From assembly GCF_013359755.1 (NCBI RefSeq), contig NZ_JABMCJ010000078.1:62001-126000 (forward strand): a stretch of DNA of 64,000 nt, written 5' to 3'. The notes under the pieces are model-generated. The model was not told the DNA's origin, did no database searches, and saw only the letters and a program-made list of their open reading frames with translations. The position numbers were made by a program, and so were the translations under genes. This document shows, piece by piece, positions 1-9,369 of the stretch (its first letter is position 1; each line of letters opens with the position of its first letter). The DNA comes from Tardiphaga robiniae. GTDB lineage: Bacteria; Pseudomonadota; Alphaproteobacteria; Rhizobiales; Xanthobacteraceae.

Positions 1-1
1 C

Positions 2-310
2 CGGCGCGACCGGCTCGAGGTCAGCCCGAATCTGTGGGCCGGCGTTGGCCTGGTGCGCGGCGGCGCCGGCACGGCGCTGGTCGGCGATCCCGCCACCGTC
101 GCCGCACGCATCCGCGAATATCAGGACCTGGGCATCGATACGTTCATCCTGTCCGGCTATCCGCATCTCGAAGAGGCCTATCGGTTTGCCGAACTGGTAT
201 TCCCGCTGCTGTCGCTGCAACAAACCAGCAATGTCCGGCAGTTCCGCGCCAATACCGGCCCGTTCGGAGAGCCACTCGCAGATCACCGCCGGGCGACCGC
301 AAAAGTTTGA
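2..310 (+). CDS. ssuD: Alkanesulfonate monooxygenase-like LLM flavoprotein, C-terminal part
   Basis: The gene enters from the left edge; about 102 codons of the C-terminus are present, ending with TGA at 308-310. The segment reads [20 protein letters not shown], then [20 protein letters not shown] and a [17 protein letters not shown] helix, the usual end of SsuD, the FMNH2-dependent enzyme that releases sulfite from alkanesulfonates. The tail runs about 35 residues beyond that point, longer than usual. It lies 59 bases before the next LLM monooxygenase on the same strand, so both are probably co-transcribed. The family assignment is secure for LLM; the choice of SsuD over another sulfonate or sulfone monooxygenase is inference from the C-terminus alone. 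Confidence 0.85.
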   Translation, partial: RRDRLEVSPNLWAGVGLVRGGAGTALVGDPATVAARIREYQDLGIDTFILSGYPHLEEAYRFAELVFPLLSLQQTSNVRQFRANTGPFGEPLADHRRATAKV

Positions 311-369
311 TGCGCCGCCAGCCTTGATCCCAGCGGCGCAATGACGCCGCGGCATCTGGAGGACACCAC

Positions 370-1761
370 ATGACCAAGCAGATTCGCCTCAACGCGTTCG
401 CCATGAACTGCGTGGCGCACCAGTCGCCCGGCCTGTGGACGCATCCCGACGATCGCTCCAGCGACTATAATCGTCTGCCCTACTGGCTCGATCTGGCCAA
501 AACTCTGGAACGCGGTCGTTTCGACGGCCTCTTCCTTGCAGATGTGCTCGGCATCTACGACGTGTTCGGCGGCAATCCGGACGCGGCATTGCGCAATGCC
601 GCGCAGGTGCCGGTCAACGACCCGCTGCTGCTGGTGTCGGCGATGGCTGCCGTCACCGATAATCTCGGATTCGGCGTGACCTGTACGCTGTCCTACGAGC
701 CGCCCTATCCATTCGCCCGCCGGATGTCGACCCTCGATCACCTCACCGATGGCCGCATCGGCTGGAACATCGTTACCGGCTATCTCGACAGCGCCGCCAA
801 GGGCATGGGCAAGGCCAGCCAGAATGCCCATGACGACCGATACAACGTCGCCGAAGAATATATGGAGGTCGTCTACAAGCTGTGGGAAGGCAGCTGGGAA
901 GACGACGCCGTGCAGCGCGACAAGGCGCGCGGCATCTTCACCGAGCCGTCGCGTGTTCACCGCGTCCAGCATTGTGGCGAGAACTACACACTCGACGCCA
1001 TCCATCTCTCCGAGCCGTCACCGCAGCGAACGCCGGTGCTCTATCAGGCCGGAACGTCGCTGCGCGGAAAACTGTTCGCCGCGCAACACGCCGAATGCGT
1101 GTTCATGTCCGGTCCATCCGCAAAGGTGATCGCGCCGCGCGTCGCTGCGATCCGCGCGCTTACGGCAGAGACCGGGCGCGATCCGTCGGAAATCCTGATG
1201 TTCAGCATGATGACGGTGATCCTCGGCCGCACCGAGGAGGAAGCCGCCGCGAAACATGCGGAGTATCGTCGCTACATCAACCATGAGGGCGCCCTGACGC
1301 TGATGTCCGGCTGGACCGGCGTCGATTTCTCGACCTATGACCTCGACCAGAAGGTGGAGCACGTCCACAACGAGGCCGGCCGCACGGCGATGGACAATAT
1401 CACCCGCGCCGATCCCGATCGCACCTGGACGGTGCGCGAGGTGGCCGAGCATGTCGGCATCGGCGGCATCGGGCCAATCGTGGTCGGAACGCCCGAACAG
1501 GTAGCTGACGCCATCGAGGACTGGGTCGCGCAGACCGACGTCGATGGTTTGAACCTCGCCTTCGCGATCTCGCCCGGAAGCTTCGAGGACATCGTCGATC
1601 TGCTGGTTCCGGAACTGACCCGGCGCGGTATCTACAAGAGTGCCTATGCGCCCGGCACGCTTCGCGAAAAACTGTTCGGTGCCGGTCGCGCACGGCTGCA
1701 GTCGCCGCATCCAGCCTCCTCGTTCCGCCCCGTGCTGCCATCCGCTATCGCCGCGGAGTAA
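370..1761 (+). CDS. NtaA/SnaA/DszA-family FMN-dependent monooxygenase
   Basis: 463-residue LLM-class oxygenase using reduced FMN and O2. Typical NtaA/DszA landmarks are an N-terminal LNAFAMNC strand, the RGRFDGLFLAD segment near residue 50, the STLDHLTDGRIGWNIVTGYL block near residue 120-140 and a C-terminal GTPEQVADAIEDWV block. Length matches the family (about 440-470). The ATG has a strong ribosome binding site, GGAGG, 8 bases upstream. Relatives oxidise nitrilotriacetate, EDTA, dibenzothiophene sulfone or related chelates and sulfur compounds; the surrounding sulfonate genes favour an organosulfur substrate (inference). It is followed after 57 bases by a small hydrolase on the same strand. 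Confidence 0.9.
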   Translation: MTKQIRLNAFAMNCVAHQSPGLWTHPDDRSSDYNRLPYWLDLAKTLERGRFDGLFLADVLGIYDVFGGNPDAALRNAAQVPVNDPLLLVSAMAAVTDNLGFGVTCTLSYEPPYPFARRMSTLDHLTDGRIGWNIVTGYLDSAAKGMGKASQNAHDDRYNVAEEYMEVVYKLWEGSWEDDAVQRDKARGIFTEPSRVHRVQHCGENYTLDAIHLSEPSPQRTPVLYQAGTSLRGKLFAAQHAECVFMSGPSAKVIAPRVAAIRALTAETGRDPSEILMFSMMTVILGRTEEEAAAKHAEYRRYINHEGALTLMSGWTGVDFSTYDLDQKVEHVHNEAGRTAMDNITRADPDRTWTVREVAEHVGIGGIGPIVVGTPEQVADAIEDWVAQTDVDGLNLAFAISPGSFEDIVDLLVPELTRRGIYKSAYAPGTLREKLFGAGRARLQSPHPASSFRPVLPSAIAAE

Positions 1762-1818
1762 CGACTCGAAGTCGGCCTACCGCTCGGGCTGGCACCAAAG
1801 CAGCAGAGGGATCGACGC

Positions 1819-2421
1819 ATGCGAGGCGCTCTGATCATCCCGGGCCTTCACGGCTCGCCGGACGGCCACTGGCAGAGCCTGTTGCAGAGCCATACGCCGT
1901 TTGCGCGCCGCGTCGAGCAGGACGACTGGGACGCGCCTGTGCTCGATCGCTGGGTGGAGCGACTTCTGTCGAGCGCAGATGCCAATCCCGGCGCGATCGC
2001 AGTCGCCCACAGTCTCGGCTGTATCCTCATTGCTCATGCAGCGCTGCGGGTGCCGGACATCAAAATCGGCGGCGCACTTCTGGTCGCACCGGCCGATGTG
2101 GAAACGAACACCGACGCATTCCCGCAATTACGCAACTTTGCACCGATGCCGACGACATCCCTGCCGTTTCCGAGCATCGTCGTCGCCAGCAGCAACGATC
2201 CCTTCATGTCGCTACAGCGGGCGCGCATGCTGGCCAGGAGCTGGGGCTCGGACTTCGTCAATATGGGCGATGCCGGCCACATCAATATCGCGTCGGGCTA
2301 TGGCGCGTGGCCGGCGGCGCACCATCTGGTCGATGCGCTGACAGCGAAAGCCGAGTCGGCACAGCACCCGCCACGGCCACTCCGAAACCGGACGACCGGC
2401 AAACGGGTGCCGGCATCGTAG
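1819..2421 (+). CDS. RBBP9/YdeN-family serine hydrolase
   Basis: 200-residue alpha/beta hydrolase. It opens with the family strand LIIPGLHGSPDGHWQS, has a nucleophile elbow in the VAHSLGC motif (Ser in the H-S-L-G context) near residue 58, and a late His in MGDAGHINIASGYGAWP that would complete the triad. RBBP9-like proteins are usually 170-200 residues. A GAGGG sequence lies 8 bases before the ATG. Its position after two flavin monooxygenases suggests it cleaves an ester or thioester linked to the same sulfur substrate, but the substrate is unknown. The C-terminal 30 residues are basic and low in structure, with no family match I can recognise. Confidence 0.85.
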   Translation: MRGALIIPGLHGSPDGHWQSLLQSHTPFARRVEQDDWDAPVLDRWVERLLSSADANPGAIAVAHSLGCILIAHAALRVPDIKIGGALLVAPADVETNTDAFPQLRNFAPMPTTSLPFPSIVVASSNDPFMSLQRARMLARSWGSDFVNMGDAGHINIASGYGAWPAAHHLVDALTAKAESAQHPPRPLRNRTTGKRVPAS

Positions 2422-2448
2422 AGTGTTTCAACCGTCTTATCGTCCCGT

Positions 2449-4218
2449 TCAAACCGATCGTGCCGTCGAAAGGCCAGCCGTCGCCGCATTGGCAGACGAA
2501 CGCACGAAGGCACTCTCGATCGCGGGGATCGATGACAACAAGGCCCTGGTGTAGTCATCGGCCGGGTTGGAAAATACCTGATCGACCGGTCCGGATTCGA
2601 CGATCCGCCCGCGGTGAAACACCAGCACGCGATCCGCGATATGCTGGACGACGCCCAGATCGTGAGAAATGAAAAGCAGCGCCGTGCCGAGGCGCGCCTG
2701 CAACTCGCTCAGCAGGTCCAGCACCTGCGCCTGGATCGAAACATCCAGCGCCGACACTGGCTCGTCGCACACGATGATGTCCGGCTCCGCCGCCAGTGCA
2801 CGTGCAATGGAGACACGCTGCCGCTGGCCGCCCGACAGCGACCGCGGATAACGACCGAGATGACCGGCGTTCAGACCGACCTGATCGAGCAGCGCGACGA
2901 TGCGGTCGCGCTTTGCGCGCGCATCACCGGTCAGGTTTTCGGCAATCACATCGGCGACCCGGTAGCGCGGATCGAAACTGCTGAGCGCATCCTGCGGGAT
3001 ATATTGCAGCCTTGCGCGCAGCGCGCGCCGCTCGGCCTCCGCCACCCCGGACCACGGCTGCCCGAGCAGGCGCACCTCGCCCTCGTCCGGCGCAAGCAGA
3101 CCGAGCACGATCTTGGCGCATGTCGACTTGCCAGATCCGGACTCGCCGACAATGCCAACGACCTCGCCGGCCTTTACAGCAAAGCTGACCTGGTCCAATG
3201 CCGGAAGAGACGGTTCGCGGCCCGCGGTCCGCCGCTGGACATAACGTTTAGAAATGCCCTCAACCTGGAGCACCAAAGCTTCATCCGACGGCTTTCGGAC
3301 CGGAAGGCGCTCGCGGACGATGACAGAGCCGACGGCGCCGTCCCCTTCGACGCTTGCAACATCAAATCGGGCAGACGCGAGCAGATGTCCTTTTGAATCA
3401 GCGGATGGGATCGCAGCAAGAAGCTGGCGCGTATAGGGATGGCGCGGACGGCGCAAGACATCCGCCGTGGCTCCGCTGTCCACGATGCGGCCGTCGCGCA
3501 TCACGATCACTCGATCGGCGATTCCGGCCACGACAGCGAGATCATGGCTGATCAGCAGCAGTCCGGCGCCTTCCCGCACGCGCTCGGCCAATACGGCGAG
3601 CACCTGCGCCTGGACGGTGACGTCCAGCGATGTGGTTGGTTCGTCTGCGATAATGAGATCCGGGTCGGCCGCAATGGCCGACGCAATCAATGCGCGCTGG
3701 CGCAAACCGCCGGAGAGCTGATGCGCATATTGTGTAGCTCGATGTTCGGGATCGGGAATGCCGACCTTGCGGAGCACATCGGTGACGCGTGCGGCAACTG
3801 TGTGTCGCCCACGTAACGTCCGATGCGCGGAGAGCACCTCGCCGACTTCCTGGCCGATGGTGCGTAGCGGATCCAGCGACACCAACGCGTCCTGCATGAC
3901 AAGGCCGGTGACCGTGCCACGCAGCTTGCGCCAGTCGGCTTCGCGAAACTGCAACGCATTGCGGCCCTTGATCAGGAAGCGATCAGCGTCGACCTCGGCC
4001 CCGTCACCAGACAGATTCAGCAGACTGCGTGCCGTAATGCTCTTGCCCGATCCGGATTCGCCGACCAGCGCCACGCATTCGCCGCGGCGGATCGTCAGGT
4101 CGAAGTTGCGGACGATCGGCGTGCCGCCATTGGCGCCGGCAAAACCGATCGAGAGTCCCTCAATGTCGATCAGCAGATCATCGGGTTGTGGAATGACCAG
4201 ATATGGTTTGTCCGTCAT
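2449..4218 (-). CDS. Dipeptide/oligopeptide-type ABC transporter, fused double ATPase (DppD-DppF)
   Basis: 589 residues from the ATG at 4218, chosen because ATGA overlaps the stop of the upstream permease; a longer frame exists but has no homology-like sequence. Two complete nucleotide-binding domains are fused. The first has GESGSGKS at residues 53-60, signature LSGGLRQR at 168-175 and Walker B followed by DEPTTSLD. The second has GESGSGKS at 358-365, LSGGQRQR at 461-468 and DEPVSALD. The motif between domains ends with HPYTRQLLAAIP, the Opp/Dpp helix after the switch. It energises uptake for the family-5 binding protein encoded at the head of the operon. Last gene of a four-gene operon that converges on the hydrolase gene. 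Confidence 0.93.
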   Translation of the reverse strand: MTDKPYLVIPQPDDLLIDIEGLSIGFAGANGGTPIVRNFDLTIRRGECVALVGESGSGKSITARSLLNLSGDGAEVDADRFLIKGRNALQFREADWRKLRGTVTGLVMQDALVSLDPLRTIGQEVGEVLSAHRTLRGRHTVAARVTDVLRKVGIPDPEHRATQYAHQLSGGLRQRALIASAIAADPDLIIADEPTTSLDVTVQAQVLAVLAERVREGAGLLLISHDLAVVAGIADRVIVMRDGRIVDSGATADVLRRPRHPYTRQLLAAIPSADSKGHLLASARFDVASVEGDGAVGSVIVRERLPVRKPSDEALVLQVEGISKRYVQRRTAGREPSLPALDQVSFAVKAGEVVGIVGESGSGKSTCAKIVLGLLAPDEGEVRLLGQPWSGVAEAERRALRARLQYIPQDALSSFDPRYRVADVIAENLTGDARAKRDRIVALLDQVGLNAGHLGRYPRSLSGGQRQRVSIARALAAEPDIIVCDEPVSALDVSIQAQVLDLLSELQARLGTALLFISHDLGVVQHIADRVLVFHRGRIVESGPVDQVFSNPADDYTRALLSSIPAIESAFVRSSANAATAGLSTARSV

Positions 4219-5129
4219 GCCAGCCGTCCTTCGAACCGTTTCTGGATGGCATTGCCGACCAGCGTGAAGGCGATCACCGTCAGTGTGATGGCGAGGCCGG
4301 GAAACACGCCGGGCCACCACGCCACGCGCAGCACGTCGCGACTCTCCGCCAGCATCACGCCCCATTCCGGCGTCGGCGGCTGCGGGCCGAGCCCCAGAAA
4401 GCTGAGGCCCGACACCGCGAGGATCGTATTGCCGATATAGACCGTCGCGATCACCGGCACGGCGACCAAGACATTCGGCAGCACATGGCGGATGAAGATC
4501 TGCCAGCGGCCGAGGCCGTAGACGACCGCATGCGTCACGTAATCGGCATCGCGCACCAATTGCGTTTGGGCACGGATCACCCGGCCGAATTTCGGAATGC
4601 CGGCAATTCCCACGGCAATGGCGATGTTGAGCATACCCTGCCCCAGAAACGTGACCACCAGCATCGCCAGCAGCACGCCGGGGAATGACGACAGCACGTC
4701 GAACACGCGCGACGTCGCCTCGTCGAGGAAGCGGTTGCGCTGTCCGGCGAGAATGCCAAGCACGATGCCGAAGGCCAGACTGATCGCCATGCCGCCGAGC
4801 CCGATCAGGAGCGAATAGCGTGTGCCGTGGATGGTCCGCGCGAACACGTCGCGGCCGAGCCGGTCGGTGCCGAACAGATGCTTCCAGCTCGGCGGCTTCA
4901 GCCCCAGCGCATAGTCGCCGATCAGCGGATCGAACTGGGTGAAGGCGCGTGGGAATGCCGCGGCCAGAAGCAGCACGAACAGAAACGCCAGTGAGATCGC
5001 AAGGCCCGGCGACAGCAATCGCGGCGCGATCACGGCCGCCGTCGTCACCGGTTCCACCGCACCGGGCGGATTGACCTGCGGGTCGAGCGCGACGGACAAG
5101 TCCGCGAGCGGACGCGTTTGAATGTTCAT
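4215..5129 (-). CDS. ABC transporter permease, DppC/OppC type
   Basis: 304-residue inner-membrane permease. A cytoplasmic N-terminus of about 40 residues is followed by a first membrane segment (LAISLAFLFVLLLAAAFP), then the conserved HLFGTDRLGRDVFARTIHGTR signature of DppC/OppC proteins and five more hydrophobic spans. The EAA-type loop (GIPKFGRVIRAQTQLVRDADYV) contacts the ATPase. Start and stop both overlap neighbours by the ATGA arrangement, so it is translationally coupled to the DppB-like permease upstream and the double ATPase downstream. Substrate cannot be read from the permease; context suggests a sulfur-containing peptide, glutathione derivative or similar compound. Confidence 0.92.
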   Translation of the reverse strand: MNIQTRPLADLSVALDPQVNPPGAVEPVTTAAVIAPRLLSPGLAISLAFLFVLLLAAAFPRAFTQFDPLIGDYALGLKPPSWKHLFGTDRLGRDVFARTIHGTRYSLLIGLGGMAISLAFGIVLGILAGQRNRFLDEATSRVFDVLSSFPGVLLAMLVVTFLGQGMLNIAIAVGIAGIPKFGRVIRAQTQLVRDADYVTHAVVYGLGRWQIFIRHVLPNVLVAVPVIATVYIGNTILAVSGLSFLGLGPQPPTPEWGVMLAESRDVLRVAWWPGVFPGLAITLTVIAFTLVGNAIQKRFEGRLA

Positions 5130-6043
5130 TGCGCCCTCAGTCTCGGATCGATCAGCAAATACAGGATGTCGAGCAGGGTCGATGCGGCGACATGGATGAA
5201 AGCGGCCAGCAGCACCACGGCCAGCACCACCGGCACGTCATGGGTCAGCACGGCGCCGAGCGTCACGGTGCCGAGACCCGGACGCCCGAAGACTTTCTCC
5301 GTGATCACAGCGCCGCCGAGCAGTCCGCCGATCAGCCAGCCGCCGAGCGTCACCGCCGGCAGCAAGGCATGCCGCAGCACATGGCGCGCGCGGATCACGA
5401 GCTCGCCGACGCCGCGCGAACGCACCGTGGTGACGAAGGGCTGATCGAGCGTCTTCTCCATCGCCTCACGCAGCACCTGCGCGAGGAGGCCGGCCGTCGG
5501 CAATGCCAGTGTCAGCGACGGCAGCACGATCGACTGCCAGCCACTGGCACCGGACACCGGAAACCAGCGCAGCGTGAAGGAAAACGCCATCAGCAGCAGG
5601 ATGCCGAGCCAGAACACCGGCGTGGATGCGAACACCAGTTCCAGAAAGGATGCGATCTGGCGCGAGATGCGCCCACGGCCGGCCGTCAACAGCGCCAGCG
5701 CGATCGCAATGATGACTGCCAGTATGCCCCCGAGCAGCGCAAGCTGTACCGTCGGCATCAGTTGTGATCCCACGACCTCGGTGACGGGCTGACGCAGCAC
5801 GTAGGACGTGCCGAAATCGCCCTGCAGGATGCGCAGAAGAAAATCCAGGTACTGCGCGGGCAGACTGCGATCGAGCCCCCACTCCGCCGCAATCGCCTCG
5901 CGCAGCCCTGGATATTCCAGATCGCCCGCCAGGATATCCTGGATGCGCCCCGGCAAAGCGTGCAGCGCCAAGAATGCCGCCGTCACACTTGCCCAGGCCA
6001 CCACGAGGCTGGTGAGCAATCTGGAAATGATACGAGACCACAT
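5126..6043 (-). CDS. ABC transporter permease, DppB/OppB type
   Basis: 305-residue permease with six predicted spans. The N-terminus (MWSRIISRLLTSLVVAWASV) is the standard first membrane helix, followed by a periplasmic loop and the GDFGTSYVLRQPV motif characteristic of DppB/OppB proteins. The C-terminus holds the TTVRSRGVGELVIRARHVLR coupling loop and DILYLLIDPRLR, the usual family ending. It forms the heterodimeric channel with the downstream DppC-type protein, whose ATG overlaps its stop. It starts 8 bases after the stop of the substrate-binding protein. Confidence 0.92.
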   Translation of the reverse strand: MWSRIISRLLTSLVVAWASVTAAFLALHALPGRIQDILAGDLEYPGLREAIAAEWGLDRSLPAQYLDFLLRILQGDFGTSYVLRQPVTEVVGSQLMPTVQLALLGGILAVIIAIALALLTAGRGRISRQIASFLELVFASTPVFWLGILLLMAFSFTLRWFPVSGASGWQSIVLPSLTLALPTAGLLAQVLREAMEKTLDQPFVTTVRSRGVGELVIRARHVLRHALLPAVTLGGWLIGGLLGGAVITEKVFGRPGLGTVTLGAVLTHDVPVVLAVVLLAAFIHVAASTLLDILYLLIDPRLRAQ

Positions 6044-6051
6044 GATCTCGT

Positions 6052-7671
6052 CTACTTCGCCAGCCAGAAGTCATAGGCGCTCGACGGCGAGTCTAGACCC
6101 GCCTCGAAGCTCAGCCCGTTGACGTTGTTCTTCGCCGCCAGAAACCAGCTCGGAGCGAACATCGGCACGATGAAGGCCTGATCGACGCCGAGCTTCTGGA
6201 TTTCATCGGTGAGGGCGCGCTTCTTCGCCACGTCGGTCGAGCGCAGCGCTTCATCGATCAGACCCGTAATCTGCGGATCCGGATTGGCGATGTTGGAATA
6301 CAGAAACCCTTTGGAGCCGAGCATGTCCCACAACTCCCGCGCCGGATCCGATGGATTGTCGGTGTTCGGATAGATCGTCCAGTTGCCGTTGGCGTTGTTC
6401 TTGGCATATTCGCCAGCGGTGATGATGCGCAGGTTGAGATCGAAGCCGATATTCTTGCGCAACGCGGCCTGGATGCCCTGGATCAGCACTTCGCGGTTGT
6501 CGCGAACGTAAGGCTGCGGATAGCCGACGTCGATCTTCAGGCGCACGCCGTTCTTGGTGCGGAAGCCCTCAGAATCGCGGCCGGTCCAGCCGGCTTCGTC
6601 GAGCAGCTTGTTGGCGCCCGCGATATTGTTGCCCCACGCACCGACCAGCGCCTTGTTATAGGCCGGGTTGGCCGGGCCAATGATGGACCATGCACGCGGC
6701 ACCGTACCGAGATAGACCTGCTTGACCAGCGGCTCGAGATCGAAGCCGTCTCGCAGCGCGCGCCGGACCCGCACGTCATCAGCCGGCGGAATGGTGTAAT
6801 TGATATTGAACGTAAACGACGTGCTGGCGCCGGATGGACCGGTCAGCAATTTGAATTCGGCCTGATCTGCGAACAGCGCCACGTCGGTCGGCTGCACGCC
6901 TTCGATCAGATCGACCTGTCCCGACGTCAGCGCACCGGCCCGCACCGCGGCCTCCGGCAGGAATCGCAGCGTCACGCGATCGAGATAGGCCGGGCCGGTA
7001 TGCGCGGCATAACCCGGTCCCCACTTGTAATCCTTGTTGCGGACGAACACCGCCGACTGGCCGCGGCTGTAGCGCTCGAACACGAACGGTCCGCTGCCCG
7101 CCAGCAGCGGCCCGCCGCCGCACAGGTCACCCTTGGCGAGAGCCTTTGGCGAGATGATGCCCAGCTTGACGTTGGACGTGGACTCCAGGAACGTCGAATC
7201 CGGCTGCGTCAGGATCAATTTGACGACATAGGGCGACACGACTTCGGCGCGATCGAAATATTGCAGCAGCGCGACTGCATTGGTGGCGTTTTCCGGCTTC
7301 TTGACGAAATCGTAATTCGCCTTCACCGCCGCCGCGTCGAACTTCTCGCCGTCGTGGAAGACGACGTCCTCGCGCAGCTTGTACGTATATTCCTTGCCGT
7401 CCGGCGAGATCGACCACTCAGTCGCCAGCCATGGCGCGAAGCTGCCATCGGTCTTCTTGCCAACCAGCGAGTCGATATAGTTGCGCGCCACGAAAAATGC
7501 AGCCTGCTGCGAGGCGCGATGCGGATCGAAGCAGCTCGGTTCGGTCGCAACGCCCCATGTAATGGCGCCGCCGGAAACCGGCTTGCCTTCCTGCGCCTGC
7601 GCAAGCTGTCCGCCCAGCATGACCGACGCGATGACGATCGCAGTGCGTGGCGAAATACTAATCTTCCTCAT
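6052..7671 (-). CDS. Family-5 extracellular solute-binding protein
   Basis: 539 residues from the ATG at 7671. This start gives a clean Sec signal peptide (MRKISISPRTAIVIASVMLG, cleavage after AQA at about residue 26); the frame extends 59 codons further upstream without signal-like sequence. The SBP_bac_5 fold is shown by ATEPSCFDPHRASQQAAFFV, WSISPDGKEYTYKLREDVVF and HDGEKFDAAAVKANYDF, and length fits the family (500-550). It captures the substrate in the periplasm for the two permeases and double ATPase downstream. Its promoter must lie in the 296-base divergent region shared with the LLM gene at 7968. Family members bind peptides, glutathione, nickel or opines; a sulfur compound is inferred from context only. 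Confidence 0.92.
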   Translation of the reverse strand: MRKISISPRTAIVIASVMLGGQLAQAQEGKPVSGGAITWGVATEPSCFDPHRASQQAAFFVARNYIDSLVGKKTDGSFAPWLATEWSISPDGKEYTYKLREDVVFHDGEKFDAAAVKANYDFVKKPENATNAVALLQYFDRAEVVSPYVVKLILTQPDSTFLESTSNVKLGIISPKALAKGDLCGGGPLLAGSGPFVFERYSRGQSAVFVRNKDYKWGPGYAAHTGPAYLDRVTLRFLPEAAVRAGALTSGQVDLIEGVQPTDVALFADQAEFKLLTGPSGASTSFTFNINYTIPPADDVRVRRALRDGFDLEPLVKQVYLGTVPRAWSIIGPANPAYNKALVGAWGNNIAGANKLLDEAGWTGRDSEGFRTKNGVRLKIDVGYPQPYVRDNREVLIQGIQAALRKNIGFDLNLRIITAGEYAKNNANGNWTIYPNTDNPSDPARELWDMLGSKGFLYSNIANPDPQITGLIDEALRSTDVAKKRALTDEIQKLGVDQAFIVPMFAPSWFLAAKNNVNGLSFEAGLDSPSSAYDFWLAK

Positions 7672-7967
7672 TGGGGACCGTCCGTTGGTGTTTTTCACTA
7701 CCAACCGCAGCAGCAACGTCTCGCATTTTCTGAAGTGATCAATGGCATAGAGTTGCCACTTCATCTGAGCGCTGCAACGCGGTAGCAATTTGTAGCGCGA
7801 TCTAAATCTGCAATCCGCGCAAAGACAATGCACTTCACGCGATCTCACCGTCGCGACACCAAGTTTGAAAGATCATTCGCGATGCGATGCGATCAGTGGG
7901 CGAATGTCATACGTGCGAGCCCGAAGACAACTGGATCGCTCTCCGCCTCGCCCATCAGGAATGCTCC
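7672..7967. promoter_or_regulatory. Divergent promoter region between the family-5 transporter operon and an LLM monooxygenase
   Basis: No gene is supported here. The 296 bases separate two diverging transcription units, both fitting organosulfur use, so they probably share control elements. I could not identify a specific operator or a convincing -35/-10 pair. The frame running into 7968 from 7887 has no ribosome binding site and reads as non-homologous sequence. Confidence 0.4.
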
Positions 7968-9305
7968 ATGAGTGAACGCAAACTGCATCTCAACGTGAAC
8001 CTGCTCCATTCCGGGGTCTATGCATCGGCATGGCGGCTGCCGGACAGCGATCCCGGCGCATTCTACGATGTGCAGCATTATGTGAATGTCGCGAAGATCG
8101 CCGAGCGCGGAAAATTCGACGCGATCTTTCTCGCCGACACGCCGGCCATCACCGACCGCATCGACTTGCGGCCATTTCAATCCATGGAGCCGACCATCGT
8201 TTTGGCAAGCGTGGCTGCGGCGACCACGCATATCGGCCTGATCGCCACCGCATCCACGACCTATAACGAGCCGTACAATATCGCGCGGCGCTTCGCGACG
8301 CTCGACCATGCGAGCGGTGGCCGCGTCGGCTGGAATGCGGTGACCACGGCGGACGCGTCTGCGAGCCGCAATTTCGGCCTCTCGCACGTGCTCGAACATG
8401 GCTTGCGCTATGAGCGCGCGAAGGAATTCGCCGAGGTCGTACACGCGCTATGGGACAGTTGGGAAGACGACGCCTTTGTCGGCGACAAGGCGACGGCGCG
8501 TTTCGTCGATACGTCGAAGGTCCACGCCATCGATCATCGCGGCACGCATTACACCGTGGCCGGTGCGTTGACCGTGCCGCGCTCGCCGCAGGGACGGCCG
8601 ATCACCGTGCAGGCCGGCGGTTCAAGCGACGGCCGCGACCTCGCCGCGGCGCAGGCCGATGCGGTGTTCACGCTGTCCCAATCGATCGAGGATGGCGTCG
8701 CCTATGCGCGCGATCTGCGGGCGCGGGCCGTCGCCTATGGCCGCCCCTCGGATTCCATCGTGATCCTGCCGGGCCTTGCGACCATCATCGGCAGCACCGA
8801 GGCCGAAGCACAGCGCCGGCAGGATGAGTTGTGGGACCTGGTGCCGATCCAGTACAGCCTGTCGCGCCTGGCGGGAACACTGCATGTCTCGCCCGATATC
8901 CTCGAACTCGACAAGCCACTACCGGACATCCCACTGCCGGCCAATGCCAACCAGACGATGTTCAAGGGCACCGTTGCCATGGCCCGCAAGGATAATCTGA
9001 CGGTGCGGCAACTGCTCAAGGCGCTGGGCGGCGGCGTCGGCCATCGCATCATCGTCGGAACGCCCGAGGCGATCGCCGACGATATCGAGGCTTGGTTCAG
9101 GGCCGGTGCCGCCGATGGCTTCAACCTGATGCCTGACGTCTTGCCGACCGGTCTGGCCGTGTTCGTCGACGAGGTCGTCCCGCTGCTGCAGAAGCGCAGC
9201 ATCTTCCGCCGCGACTACGAGGGCACCACGCTGCGCGATCACTTCGGACTCGAACGTCCGCCCAGCCGCTATGCCAAGCATCCCGCAGCGGCCGTCACGG
9301 CGTGA
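7968..9305 (+). CDS. NtaA/SnaA/DszA-family FMN-dependent monooxygenase
   Basis: 445 residues starting at the ATG at 7968, which has AGGA 8 bases upstream and begins MSERKLHLNVNLLHSGVYAS, the usual N-terminus. Family landmarks are IAERGKFDAIFLADTPAI, the ATLDHASGGRVGWNAVTTAD block, a KVHAIDHRGTHYTV core segment and a C-terminal GTPEAIADDIEAWFRAGAADGFN block. It is related to the protein at 370-1761 but clearly diverged, so the two probably attack different substrates. It is transcribed divergently from the family-5 transporter, suggesting that the transporter supplies its substrate (inference). The gene is closed by a perfect hairpin at 9319-9350. Confidence 0.9.
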   Translation: MSERKLHLNVNLLHSGVYASAWRLPDSDPGAFYDVQHYVNVAKIAERGKFDAIFLADTPAITDRIDLRPFQSMEPTIVLASVAAATTHIGLIATASTTYNEPYNIARRFATLDHASGGRVGWNAVTTADASASRNFGLSHVLEHGLRYERAKEFAEVVHALWDSWEDDAFVGDKATARFVDTSKVHAIDHRGTHYTVAGALTVPRSPQGRPITVQAGGSSDGRDLAAAQADAVFTLSQSIEDGVAYARDLRARAVAYGRPSDSIVILPGLATIIGSTEAEAQRRQDELWDLVPIQYSLSRLAGTLHVSPDILELDKPLPDIPLPANANQTMFKGTVAMARKDNLTVRQLLKALGGGVGHRIIVGTPEAIADDIEAWFRAGAADGFNLMPDVLPTGLAVFVDEVVPLLQKRSIFRRDYEGTTLRDHFGLERPPSRYAKHPAAAVTA

Positions 9306-9318
9306 TATCACTATGGAT

Positions 9319-9350
9319 GACTGCTCCCGTCGCGATCGACGGGAGCAGTC
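9319..9350. terminator. Perfect 14-bp hairpin between convergent genes
   Basis: GACTGCTCCCGTCG, a 4-base CGAT loop, then CGACGGGAGCAGTC: a fully paired 14-bp stem, 13 bases after the LLM stop codon and 19 bases before the end of the convergent CmcJ-type gene. No U-tract follows on either strand, so it may act as a bidirectional or factor-assisted terminator or an mRNA end-protecting stem rather than a textbook intrinsic terminator. Confidence 0.75.
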
Positions 9351-9369
9351 ACGGTCGCGCTAACCTGCC

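Noticed and set aside
283-1005. Long open frame antisense to the first NtaA-type monooxygenase gene
   Set aside because: Its sequence is a GC-rich shadow of the genuine gene, with no motif or start signal; the plus-strand frame has clear family homology.
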